DNA from: JAGQUL01 sp038212015
Lineage (GTDB): Bacteria; Actinomycetota; Thermoleophilia; Gaiellales; SKUG01
Length of the DNA stretch: 64,000 bases
Assembly: GCA_038212015.1 (NCBI GenBank)
Contig: JBBQUY010000006.1
Coordinates: 5,377 to 69,376 of the forward strand
Direction: 5' to 3'
Part shown: piece after piece, positions 17,067 to 24,995 of the stretch
How the letters are laid out: every line of letters starts with the position of its first letter
How positions within the stretch are numbered: position 1 is the first letter of the stretch
Program-made: the position numbers and the translations under genes
The notes under the pieces: generated by a model
What the model was told of the DNA's origin: nothing
The model's database searches: none
Seen by the model: the letters and a program-made list of their open reading frames with translations, nothing else

Positions 17067-18523
17067 TGTCAACGCCATGCCCCGGACTTCCCCGACCGAG
17101 ATGGCGTCGGCGAACCCTCCGGCTGGTCGCGGGTACCTGGGTGGCCACGGGTCTGCTCGCGCCCCTGCTCGTGGGTGTGCTGCAGCCGGAGCTGCTGATC
17201 GGACCAGGGCTGTTGCTGTCGCTGGTGCTGATCGCATTCGCCGTGGCCGGCAGCAACGTGGAGCTGCGCTTCTCGCTCGATGATTCGGGTCCGGTGTGGT
17301 CGCCGGTGGGTGTGCCGATCGTGCTCGCGGTGGTGGCGTGCAGCGTCCCGCAGGCGATGCTCGTCACCGCGCTCGGCTACCTGCTCGATCGAGCTACCTG
17401 GGGTCGAGGTCGCCTGCTGGCGATCGAGACGGCCGGGCTGGGAGCGATGAGCGCGGGCGGTGCCGCGCTGCTCGCACACTCGATCGGGCTGCGCTTCGAC
17501 TCGCCCGGCATCGCGCTCGTGTCGGCGATCGCCGCGAGCGTGCTGTTCCTGGTCCTCGACGCGGTCACGTATGCCGTCTGGTATCAGTTCGAGTCCGGGA
17601 CCGGCGGGTATGTGCTCCGCTGCTTCGTCGGAGCCGCACCCATCGACGTGACGTTCACCACGGTCGCGGTGCTCGTCACCGGGCCGTTCATCGGCGCACC
17701 GTTCGTCGTCGCGCTGGTGCTCGCCGGTTGTCAGGGTGCGATCTACGCCCTGTATCGTCTCGTGACGAGCGAGTCGCGTCATCGGCAGCAGTCCGATCAC
17801 CTGCGCGAGGTCTTCTCGCGGTACGTTCCGGAGCAGGTGGCGCAGCGCCTCGCGACGAGCCCCGACAAGGTCCGCCTCGGCGGGGAGCTGCGCGACGTGA
17901 CGGTGCTGTTCTGTGACATCCGCGGCTTCACTGGCTGGGCGGAGCGACGGGATGCGGAATCGGTCGTCGGTGAACTCAACTCGCTGCTCGGGGGCCTGGC
18001 GGAGATCGTCATGGAGTCGTTCGGCACGCTCGACAAGTTCACTGGCGACGGCCTGATGGCGTTCTGGGGCGCACCGCTCGATCAACCTGACCATGCCGAG
18101 CGCGCCTGTCGCGCCGCGATCGGCATGCAGCAGCTGCTCGACCGTCGCCATCGCGAGCTCCTGATCGGCGACGACTTCGAGTTTCGGATCGGGGTCGGGA
18201 TCGCGTCAGGCCCGGTGGTCGTCGGCAACGTCGGCCACGAGAAGCGCCTCGACTACACCGCGATCGGCGACACCGTGAACCTCGCCGCTCGCCTGGAGCA
18301 GTCGACCAAGGAGCTCGGGGTTCCGACCGTCGTGTCCCACGACACGTGGCTGCGGCTTCCGCCGGCCTTCCGCGAACGGTGCGCCAATCCCACGACCGTG
18401 ACCGTGAAGGGTCGCGTCGCGCCCGTGCAGGTGCATGCGCTCGTTCACGACGTGACGGTCATGGAGGCGGGCACGAACGCACAGCCCGGATCCTCGGCAA
18501 GCGGATTCCCGCTCGCGGCGTAG
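17066..18523 (+). CDS. Membrane-bound class III adenylate cyclase
   Basis: 485 residues. An N-terminal region of about seven transmembrane helices (20-230) is followed by a short linker and a class III cyclase domain (about 270-455). Both metal-binding aspartates are present (Asp284 in LFCDIRGFTG and Asp328 in TGDGLMAF). Lys324 and Asp402 fit adenine selection, and Asn405 and Arg409 (DTVNLAARL) fit transition-state binding, so cAMP synthesis is expected. The ATG overlaps the protease stop as TGATG. The last 26 residues are encoded opposite the end of ahbD (79-base tail-to-tail overlap). What the membrane part senses is unknown. Confidence 0.9.
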   Translation: MSTPCPGLPRPRWRRRTLRLVAGTWVATGLLAPLLVGVLQPELLIGPGLLLSLVLIAFAVAGSNVELRFSLDDSGPVWSPVGVPIVLAVVACSVPQAMLVTALGYLLDRATWGRGRLLAIETAGLGAMSAGGAALLAHSIGLRFDSPGIALVSAIAASVLFLVLDAVTYAVWYQFESGTGGYVLRCFVGAAPIDVTFTTVAVLVTGPFIGAPFVVALVLAGCQGAIYALYRLVTSESRHRQQSDHLREVFSRYVPEQVAQRLATSPDKVRLGGELRDVTVLFCDIRGFTGWAERRDAESVVGELNSLLGGLAEIVMESFGTLDKFTGDGLMAFWGAPLDQPDHAERACRAAIGMQQLLDRRHRELLIGDDFEFRIGVGIASGPVVVGNVGHEKRLDYTAIGDTVNLAARLEQSTKELGVPTVVSHDTWLRLPPAFRERCANPTTVTVKGRVAPVQVHALVHDVTVMEAGTNAQPGSSASGFPLAA

Positions 18524-19548
18524 GCCCGTGCGCGGCTGCCGCCGCAGCGGGTCTTGAACTCGCAGGCGCCGCACTTGCCCTCGAGTGCGTCGGGATCACG
18601 CAGGGACACGAACAACGGGTGCTCGCGGTACACCTGGATGAGGTCGTCGCTGCGGACGTTGCCTGCGGTGAGGGGCAGGAACCCGCTCGGGCAGATGCCG
18701 CCGAGGTGATCGATGAAAACGAACCCGTTGCCGTCGGTGACGGCGCGGCCCGCGCGACCGATGCCACGCACGGGAGCCTGGCTGCCCGACGCCGCGCGGC
18801 GCTCAGCGAGCACGCGGTGGTAGTGCGGCGCCTCGGTCGTCTTGATGCCGAACGAAACGCGCTCCTGCAGGTCAGCAGCCCACTGGAGCACGTCCTCGAT
18901 CTCTGAAGGGGCGAGCGCGTCGTCGGCGCTTGCGCGGCCGACCGGAATCAGGAAGAACAACGCCCACAGCACGACCCCGGCTTCCTCGACGAACTCGGCG
19001 ATGCGGGGCAGGTCGGCGAGCGTCTGCCGCGACACCGTCGTATTGATCTGCAGGGGCAGTCCGAGCTCGCGCGCGTCGTCGATGATCCGGCGCGTGTAGC
19101 GGTGGGATCCTCGGACGCGACGAAACGCGTCGTGTGCCTCCTCCGTGGCTCCGTCCAGGCTCACCGCGAGCCTGGAGAGTCCCGCATCGCGTACTTCCTC
19201 GAGCCGAGCGTGCGTGACCGCGGCGGTGCCGCTCGGCGTGAGGGCCATCGAGATCCCGCGCTCGATGCCATGGCGTACCAGCTCCGGAACATCACGCCGG
19301 CGGAGCGGGTCGCCCCCGGTCAGGACGAACAGTGGCGGTCGTTCGCCGAACTCGGCGACCCGGTCGAGCAGCTGCTTGCCCTCCTCCGTGCTCAGCTCGA
19401 GCGGATTGCGATGCGGCATCGCTTCCGCGCGACAGTGCACGCATGCGAGCGCGCAGGCGCGGGTGATCTCCCAGATCACGATGAACGGCGCACGCTGGAA
19501 GTCGAGGTCGGCGAATGACGGCCGCAGCGCGACGCTCGGAACGCTCAT
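18445..19548 (-). CDS. ahbD: Radical SAM haem synthase AhbD-like (NirJ family)
   Basis: 367 residues. The radical SAM cluster is CALACVHC near residue 33 in the context WEITRACALACVHCRAEA, which is the AhbD/NirJ wording. The C-terminus has a cysteine-rich auxiliary cluster region (CPSGF, then CGACEFKTRCGGSRARAYA...DPGC). AhbD oxidatively decarboxylates the propionates of Fe-coproporphyrin III to make protohaem. The ATG at 19548 overlaps the stop of ahbC as ATGA. It is the third gene of the ahbAB-ahbC-ahbD operon. The related haem d1 protein NirJ is an alternative, but no other haem d1 gene (nirF, nirE, nirN, nirS) is in the window. Confidence 0.8.
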   Translation of the reverse strand: MSVPSVALRPSFADLDFQRAPFIVIWEITRACALACVHCRAEAMPHRNPLELSTEEGKQLLDRVAEFGERPPLFVLTGGDPLRRRDVPELVRHGIERGISMALTPSGTAAVTHARLEEVRDAGLSRLAVSLDGATEEAHDAFRRVRGSHRYTRRIIDDARELGLPLQINTTVSRQTLADLPRIAEFVEEAGVVLWALFFLIPVGRASADDALAPSEIEDVLQWAADLQERVSFGIKTTEAPHYHRVLAERRAASGSQAPVRGIGRAGRAVTDGNGFVFIDHLGGICPSGFLPLTAGNVRSDDLIQVYREHPLFVSLRDPDALEGKCGACEFKTRCGGSRARAYAASGNPLAEDPGCAFVPASMTVTS

Positions 19549-20774
19549 CGCGCGACACCCTCCAGTTCGTGCTCGACGGCAGCAGGTGGCAGCTCGATCG
19601 CACGCTCCTCCGCCGTGAGCGGGCACGACGGATCCTCGGCCCAGATGTCGCCGTGGAAGCTGTTCGCACGAGCGCGGAACCCGCCGCACACGTCCTTGAA
19701 CGCACAGCTGCCACAGGCTCCTTGGAGCGGCCAGTCCTCGCGACGCAGCTCACGCAGCACCTCGTCCTGCGGCTCGTCCTCGGTTGGGCTCCACAGTTCC
19801 CGAAAGGGCGTCTCGCGCACGTTGCCGATCGAATGCGTGAGCCAGAACTGGTTGGGGTGCAGGACGCCGTCGTGGTCGATCTCGACGATCCTGCGCCCGG
19901 TGCCGTCACCGCTCTGGCGTCGCAGCGCGGCAAGCACCTCGGCGGCGCGCTCGGGTCGATTGCGCAGCGTCCACAGGTAGATGAGCGGGCCGTCATGGGG
20001 CGCGTCCACGGTCAGGATCTCGGGACCGAAGTCCTCGGCCTGTTCGCAGAGTGCCTCCACGATCTGGCGACGATGGTCGTTCTCCACGTCGCCGTTGCGC
20101 TTGCCGCGACCCGACGGAACGAGGTGGTACATGCAGAATCGCGCGACGCCGAGCTCGTCCGCGAGCTCGAGCACCTCATGCAGGTCATGCACGTTGTCGG
20201 CCGTGATCGTGAAGCGCATGCTCACGCGCAGGCCGACTGCCTGGCAGTAGCGCACTGCGGCGATCGTCTTGCGGAACGCTCCTGCCTTGCGGCGGAACGT
20301 GTCGTGGGTCTGCTCGGACCCGTCGACGGAGATGCCGACGTACACGGCCCCGTGGTCCTTGAGGCGCTGCGCCTCCTCGACGCTGCGGATGAGCGTGCCG
20401 TTGGTGGAGATCACGGGCGTGATGCCGCGGTCGGCCGTGTGCCGGATGATCTGGGGCAGGTCCTTGCGGATGAGCGGTTCGCCGCCCGAGAACAGCAACA
20501 CGGGCACGCCCGCATCGGCGAGCTCGTCGATGACGCGGATCACGTCCTCGTACGGCGTCGCGATCGGGTTGCGTCCCAGCACGGCGGAGTAGTAGCAGTG
20601 CTGGCAGGCGAGGTTGCAGCTCTGGGTGATGTTCCAGACGACGACCGGTCGATGCGACGTGCGGTCACCGTAGTCGTGCGCGACGACGGGCGCGGTGTCG
20701 CGTGCGGAGCTGCCGTAGCGGTATCGATCGGACGGACTGCGCCGCCCCGTCACCAGGCGCGTGAGGCCGATCAT
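19545..20774 (-). CDS. ahbC: Radical SAM 12,18-didecarboxysiroheme deacetylase AhbC-like (NirJ family)
   Basis: 409 residues. It starts MIGLTRLVTGRRSPSDRYRYG, close to the known AhbC N-terminus, then VVVWNITQSCNLACQHCYYSA with the CxxxCxxC radical SAM cluster. Family landmarks follow: LLFSGGEPLIRKDLP, VISTNGTLI, LTVDAPHDGP, GVLHPNQFW and NVRETPF. The C-terminal auxiliary cysteines are CGSCAFKDVCGGFRARA...DPSC. AhbC removes the two acetate side chains from didecarboxysiroheme to yield Fe-coproporphyrin III. Both ends overlap neighbours as ATGA, so the operon is tightly coupled. The reading frame is open far upstream, but that part shadows ahbAB. Confidence 0.82.
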   Translation of the reverse strand: MIGLTRLVTGRRSPSDRYRYGSSARDTAPVVAHDYGDRTSHRPVVVWNITQSCNLACQHCYYSAVLGRNPIATPYEDVIRVIDELADAGVPVLLFSGGEPLIRKDLPQIIRHTADRGITPVISTNGTLIRSVEEAQRLKDHGAVYVGISVDGSEQTHDTFRRKAGAFRKTIAAVRYCQAVGLRVSMRFTITADNVHDLHEVLELADELGVARFCMYHLVPSGRGKRNGDVENDHRRQIVEALCEQAEDFGPEILTVDAPHDGPLIYLWTLRNRPERAAEVLAALRRQSGDGTGRRIVEIDHDGVLHPNQFWLTHSIGNVRETPFRELWSPTEDEPQDEVLRELRREDWPLQGACGSCAFKDVCGGFRARANSFHGDIWAEDPSCPLTAEERAIELPPAAVEHELEGVAR

Positions 20775-21844
20775 GCTCGCACCCCGATGCGCGCCTGCTC
20801 CCAGGCTTCCTGTTCCGGTGTGAAGTACCGCACGCGCACCTTCTTGAACTCGCGGGTCGAATACAGCACGTCGTAGTCGTCGAGACCGGTCGCTTCGGAG
20901 ATCGCGGCGAGCACTGCCTCGCACTCCTCCCGACTGCGACCGTGCGTCATCGTGAAGAGCCCGTACGGCCAGTCGTCGTAGGTCGGTCGCGCGTAGCAAT
21001 GCGAGACCCCTTCGAAGCTCGCCATCGTCCGGCCGTACTCCTCGATGCGGTTCGGCGGGACGATCCACACGCCCATGCCGTTCGCACGGAATCCTGCGCG
21101 GCGATGGTGCAGGACCGCAGCGAAGCGGCGCATGAGCCGCGACTCGCGAAGCTGGAGGGCGCGGTCGAGCAGGTCCTGCACGTCGAATCCATGCTCCTCG
21201 GCGAGCAGCGCGAACGGCTCCTCGATCGCGGGCAGGTCGCGCTGCAGCGCGAGGATCGCCTCGACCGTGCGTGCGTCCTCGTGGACCGTCGGCGGGTGCA
21301 CGTCGCTCGCCGCGGGCGGGGCGGCGATCGCAGCCGGCGGCTCGGTGCGTCGCGCATCGGCGGCGCGACCGCCCTGGATGTCGAAGTTGACGCCGATCCG
21401 GAACACGCGCAGTGCGGGCAGCAGCAGCGCCGCCTCGGCGCCGGCCTCCTCGGTGATCAGGTCGACGGTCGCCTCGAGCCCGAGCGAGCTCTCGGGGGAT
21501 ACCGCGATCGTGAACCAGAGGTTGTAGTCGTGATCGCGCTGGTAGTTGTGACTGACACCGGGATGCGCGGAGACGATTGCTGCGGCGTCCTCGAGGTTCG
21601 CCGGATCCACCCGCGCGGCGACGAGACTGCTCGCATACCCGAGCCGGCGCGTGTCGAAGATCGCGCTCACCTGGCGAATGACACCGTCGGAGCGGAGGCG
21701 GATGACGGCGTCGATCACGTCCCGTTCGGTCGATCCGATGTCGGCCGCGAGAACCGCGAACGGGCGGGGCACCAGCGGCACGTCCTGCTGCATGCGTTCG
21801 AGGAGGGCACGGTCGAGTTCGTTCATGTCGCTCGTCTGCTGCAT
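20771..21844 (-). CDS. ahbAB: Siroheme decarboxylase, fused AhbA-AhbB (Lrp/AsnC-like)
   Basis: 357 residues with two related halves joined by a Pro/Ala linker (about 160-195). Each half has an AsnC/Lrp-type helix-turn-helix-like region and a RAM-like domain, as in siroheme decarboxylase. The first half carries VSAIFDTRRLGYASSLVA and HNYQRDHDYNLWFT; the second has the AhbB hallmark RRFAAVLHHRRAGF and HCYARPTYDDWPY. The complex decarboxylates siroheme at C12 and C18. ATG 21844 is chosen because GGAGG lies 7 bases upstream; longer starts lack a site. AhbA and AhbB are usually separate genes, so the fusion is notable. Despite the HTH-like fold it is not expected to be a transcription factor. Confidence 0.82.
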   Translation of the reverse strand: MQQTSDMNELDRALLERMQQDVPLVPRPFAVLAADIGSTERDVIDAVIRLRSDGVIRQVSAIFDTRRLGYASSLVAARVDPANLEDAAAIVSAHPGVSHNYQRDHDYNLWFTIAVSPESSLGLEATVDLITEEAGAEAALLLPALRVFRIGVNFDIQGGRAADARRTEPPAAIAAPPAASDVHPPTVHEDARTVEAILALQRDLPAIEEPFALLAEEHGFDVQDLLDRALQLRESRLMRRFAAVLHHRRAGFRANGMGVWIVPPNRIEEYGRTMASFEGVSHCYARPTYDDWPYGLFTMTHGRSREECEAVLAAISEATGLDDYDVLYSTREFKKVRVRYFTPEQEAWEQARIGVRA

Positions 21845-22047
21845 CGCCTGGCCTCCGATCGGGCGGGACCAGACCCCACCACGGTAGGACGACATCAACG
21901 CATGTCGAGCAGGTTCGAGGCATCCGGGAAAGACCGCAGCCGCATGCGCGGAACACCGAAGCCGATCCGCGGGCCAGCACGGACGGTCAGGTGCTCGGCG
22001 CCACCTAGCATCGCCTCGTTTTCACCCACCATCACGAAGGCGATCCA

Positions 22048-22524
22048 ATGACACCGCGACACCTCTCCCTCCTCCTGCTCATGCTGTGTGCCGCGCTGTT
22101 CGCGGTCGGATGCGGCGGCGACTCCGACTCGGACTCCGGCGATTCCGGAGGTTCGTCGGGCGATGATGCAGCCGAATCCGCGGACCTGCCAGAGGGCACC
22201 ATCGGGGTCGAGCTCGGCGAGTTCTTCGTCAAGCCGAGCGCCGACTCGGTCGCGGCAGGCGAGGTCACCTTCCAGGTGGCGAATGCCGGAGACGCATCCC
22301 ACGAGCTGGTGATCTACAGGACCGACGAGGAAGCCGACGCCCTCGAGCAGGATGGCGGCGTGGCGAAGCTGGACGAGGCAAACGTGATCGACGAGACCGA
22401 CGAGCTGTCATCGGGCGACGAGGCCGAACTGACGGTCACGCTCGAGGCGGGCTCATACCTGCTGCTGTGCAACCTGCCCGGCCACTACTCGTCCGGCCAG
22501 GTCGTCGCATTCACCGTGACCTGA
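22048..22524 (+). CDS. Cupredoxin-like lipoprotein with a glutamine at the axial copper position
   Basis: 158 residues. A lipoprotein signal ends at Cys22 (FAVGC), followed by an acidic Ser/Asp/Gly linker (23-46) and a plastocyanin-like domain. Copper ligands are His85 (SHELV), Cys141 and His146 in CNLPGHYSSGQ. The position normally held by methionine is Gln151, as in stellacyanins, which tunes the potential downward. A TAGCAT -10-like element lies near 22007. It is divergent from ahbAB and would sit on the outer face of the membrane, a possible electron carrier for NirK or the b-type oxidase. That partnership is inference. Confidence 0.75.
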   Translation: MTPRHLSLLLLMLCAALFAVGCGGDSDSDSGDSGGSSGDDAAESADLPEGTIGVELGEFFVKPSADSVAAGEVTFQVANAGDASHELVIYRTDEEADALEQDGGVAKLDEANVIDETDELSSGDEAELTVTLEAGSYLLLCNLPGHYSSGQVVAFTVT

Positions 22525-22542
22525 GCAGAACCGCCGTTCTGC
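22525..22542. terminator. Bidirectional hairpin between convergent genes
   Basis: GCAGAAC (22525-22531) pairs with GTTCTGC (22536-22542) around a CGCC loop, filling the 21-base gap between two convergent stops. Confidence 0.6.
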
Positions 22543-22545
22543 CGG

Positions 22546-24183
22546 TCAGTCGACGAGCCGTCCGATCTGCGCTTCCCATGCGCGCAGGTCGGGCGGCGTC
22601 GTCGTGTGGCGATAGGCATCGAGCTGGTCACCGTAGGCGGCGACCTGCGCAGCCCCGCTCGTGTTCGACGCCCCGAACGCGCGCGCTGCTGCGCCGAGGT
22701 TGGCGCCGAATTCCGCCTCGATGAGCGCGATCGTGGGCAGCACGCGGCCTCCGTCGATCGCGACGAGCCCACCGATGTCGCCGCGCCCTTCGTCGCCGCC
22801 GCCTCGTTCGAGTACGTCGTGGTTGTTGGCGGAGTAGATGAACCAGCCGCCGGCTCCGTCGAGCGCGGCCGTCGCGGTGGAGATCGCGGCGCTGCCCGGC
22901 GTGCCGGCGTCGAAGAACGCGTTGCCGGGGTACTCGAGCAGCTCCAGGCTGCGCCCGTAGGACGACGACGCGGCGCGGATGTCGCGGATCGCGGTGTCGC
23001 GGTCGCGGCCGGCGGCTGACTGGGTCGTTGCCCAGCCGTCGATGACACTGGCGTACACGAGGTTGTGAGGACGTGCCTGCGCTGCGACGAACAGCTTCGC
23101 GCGCGAGCCGCCTGCCTGCAGGTGGCTGCGCAGCTCAGCGATCCAGGCGGTGGTGCCCTGCGCCTGATCGGCACTCTTGTCCTGTTCGTCGCTCACCTGC
23201 ACCCAGAAGGTGGCGTTGGGATTTGCGCTGCCGGCTCGTCGCTCGGCTTCGATGATGCGCCGCGCGGTGTCGGCCGGCGAGGCGCGGGTCGCGGCTTCGT
23301 AGGCTGCGCTGAAGTACTGGACCGGCGAGCGGTTCGATGCGCTCGTGGTGGTGATGCCGGAGTTGCCGCTCGCCGCGACGCCGAAGTGCGCGAGCACCGA
23401 ACCGAGGGCGGCCGGATCGGCCCCCCGCTGCTTCGCATTGGACTCGTTGATCCAGGCCATCATGGGCAGCGCGTCGATCGAGCGAGTGCCGACATGGACC
23501 TGCAGTCGCGCGCCGGCGATGTCGACCACGTGGTCGCCGGGCGTCGTTGCCGTGACTCGTGCGACGACGCGCGCCGTGTCGCCGGCGGCGATCGTGACCG
23601 GACCCCGCACCGGTTCGAGCACCTGCGTGCGATGCGCGCCGCGCTGGAAGTCGCGCAGCACGAACAGCTCGGTGGTGACGCCACCCGCTGCCTGTGGTGG
23701 CTGGATCGTCGTGCCGCTCGTGCCGCCGTCGACGACGACCTGTCGGTAGGTGACCTGGTTGCGCGCCATGCGGAGCTGGTCGACCTGCCCCGGTCGAAGC
23801 TCCGGCAGTACACTGCTGCGACTCGTTGCCTGCGTCGAGATCGGCCCGCCACCCTGGATCGGGGATTGCTGCGGCGCCTGCTGTGGCGCCACGCCGCCGC
23901 CAGCGCCGCCAGCAACGCCTCCGCCACCTGCGACACGGCGCGCGAACGACTCGACCGCCATCCGCAGCTGCTCGACGGCGACGGCAAGCCGATCGATGGT
24001 GGCACGCAGGTCGGTGCCGGCGGAAGCGAGCGCGCCCCCTCCCGCGGCTCCGGCAACGGCGCCGGATGACGCGTGCGGGCATGTGGACGGCATGCGCGCG
24101 TCGGCCGCACCCGACGCACGTGACGCGTCCCCCGACTCGACGGGGCGCTGCCTCGGTTCGCGGCTGCCACTGATCGCATCCAT
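22546..24183 (-). CDS. Large orphan protein of unknown function
   Basis: 545 residues, not recognised. The N-terminal 125 residues are low complexity (Ala/Gly/Ser, with a Gln-Pro stretch APQQAPQQSPIQ), interrupted by a short amphipathic helix (about 57-87, LRATIDRLAVAVEQLRMAVE). Residues 125-235 look beta-rich (VVDGGTSG...VTIAAGDTARVVARVTA). The C-terminal 300 residues contain conserved-looking polar blocks (AWINESNAK, FWVQVSDEQDKS, FIYSANNHDVLERG). There is no signal peptide or membrane helix. ATG 24183 follows GAGGAA. It is divergent from the hemerythrin gene across a 224-base region holding a perfect copy of the regulon palindrome. Confidence 0.65.
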   Translation of the reverse strand: MDAISGSREPRQRPVESGDASRASGAADARMPSTCPHASSGAVAGAAGGGALASAGTDLRATIDRLAVAVEQLRMAVESFARRVAGGGGVAGGAGGGVAPQQAPQQSPIQGGGPISTQATSRSSVLPELRPGQVDQLRMARNQVTYRQVVVDGGTSGTTIQPPQAAGGVTTELFVLRDFQRGAHRTQVLEPVRGPVTIAAGDTARVVARVTATTPGDHVVDIAGARLQVHVGTRSIDALPMMAWINESNAKQRGADPAALGSVLAHFGVAASGNSGITTTSASNRSPVQYFSAAYEAATRASPADTARRIIEAERRAGSANPNATFWVQVSDEQDKSADQAQGTTAWIAELRSHLQAGGSRAKLFVAAQARPHNLVYASVIDGWATTQSAAGRDRDTAIRDIRAASSSYGRSLELLEYPGNAFFDAGTPGSAAISTATAALDGAGGWFIYSANNHDVLERGGGDEGRGDIGGLVAIDGGRVLPTIALIEAEFGANLGAAARAFGASNTSGAAQVAAYGDQLDAYRHTTTPPDLRAWEAQIGRLVD

Positions 24184-24294
24184 CGTCGTTCCTCGTCCCG
24201 TACCGCGCTGGTTCGTCCGTCCTCATCCATCGTCGGTCGCGAACGAAGATCGGTCGATCCCCGCATGCGTGAAGCTGTGGGGACGCCGCAGCGA

Positions 24295-24313
24295 GCTGCG
24301 GGAAATCCGCAGC
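24295..24313. promoter_or_regulatory. Inverted repeat site 1 of the TGCGGGAAATCCGCA motif
   Basis: GCTGCGG and CCGCAGC arms flank GAAAT. The core 24297-24311 is identical to the core at 31969-31983. It lies about 95 bases before the hemerythrin start and 112 before the divergent orphan gene. Confidence 0.7.
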
Positions 24314-24407
24314 GACTCCGCGATGCATAGCTGCTGACCACGTGCGTCGTCGAGTCGATGCTGTACGTAACAGGACCGACACGCCTTCGACACGATTCGA
24401 GCCAGCC

Positions 24408-24956
24408 GTGCCCATTCAGCTCAACGCCCAGCCTCTCGCCGACTTTGACCGACCCATCGACATGCTCGAGGATTGCCACCGACGCATCGAACGATTCCTG
24501 CGCATGCTGCAGGCGGTCGTCCTGGCAGCAACGAACGACGGCACGATGACCGAGGATGCTGCAGAAGCACTGCAGACTGCGCTGCGCTACTTCCGCAACG
24601 CCGCGCCGCAGCACACTGCCGACGAAGAGAAGTCACTGTTCCCCCGGATGCGCGACACCGGCGATCCGCGCGTCGCCAAGGTGCTCGGGCAGCTCGACCG
24701 TCTGGAACAGGACCATGCGCGAGCGCACCAGCTGCACGAGGTCGTCGATCAGCTGGGGATGCGATGGCTGCACAAGGGCGTGCTGCGACGTGACGAGCTC
24801 GCGGAAATGGACACGACGCTCTCCCAGCTGCGCGACATCTACGCGGAGCACATCGATCTTGAGGACTCGGTCGTCTTCCACCTCGCCCGCGAGGTGCTCG
24901 GATCCGACGCGCTCGACGGCATGGGCGTCGAGATGCGTGCCCGCCGCGGTCATTGA
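24408..24956 (+). CDS. Hemerythrin-like HHE domain protein
   Basis: 182 residues from GTG 24408. The start fits the family, whose members begin MPxQ...DF..P...L..CHRRIERFL; the frame stays open to 24342 but with no better ribosome site. Di-iron ligands of the four-helix fold are His24 (CHRRI), His69 and Glu73 (PQHTADEE), His103 (QDHARAH) and His148 with Glu152 (EHIDLED). Such proteins bind O2 or NO, or handle iron and peroxide, in the cytoplasm. A perfect copy of the shared inverted repeat lies upstream. A leaderless-type -10 for glpX follows its stop codon, so the two genes are probably transcribed separately. Confidence 0.82.
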   Translation: MPIQLNAQPLADFDRPIDMLEDCHRRIERFLRMLQAVVLAATNDGTMTEDAAEALQTALRYFRNAAPQHTADEEKSLFPRMRDTGDPRVAKVLGQLDRLEQDHARAHQLHEVVDQLGMRWLHKGVLRRDELAEMDTTLSQLRDIYAEHIDLEDSVVFHLAREVLGSDALDGMGVEMRARRGH

Positions 24957-24982
24957 CCGCCGCCGGAGTGCCCGCACGAAGG

Positions 24983-24988
24983 TAGGAT
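24983..24988 (+). promoter_or_regulatory. Leaderless-type -10 element of glpX
   Basis: TAGGAT ends exactly 7 bases before the ATG at 24996, and no ribosome site is present. The same hexamer and spacing precede sufS. Confidence 0.55.
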
Positions 24989-24995
24989 CACGGGC

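Noticed and set aside
18445..21844. Haem d1 biosynthesis operon (nirJ/nirDLGH)
   Set aside because: Sequence wording of the two radical SAM proteins fits AhbC and AhbD, and no nirS, nirF, nirE or nirN is present; kept only as an alternative.
20771..21844. Reading the AhbAB protein as an AsnC/Lrp transcription factor
   Set aside because: The RRFAAVLHHRRAGF motif and the neighbouring ahbC and ahbD genes point to siroheme decarboxylase, which shares the fold.
20774..21980. N-terminal 400 residues of the frame containing ahbC
   Set aside because: This part overlaps ahbAB in another frame and is Arg-rich shadow; the AhbC N-terminus starts exactly at the ATGA overlap.
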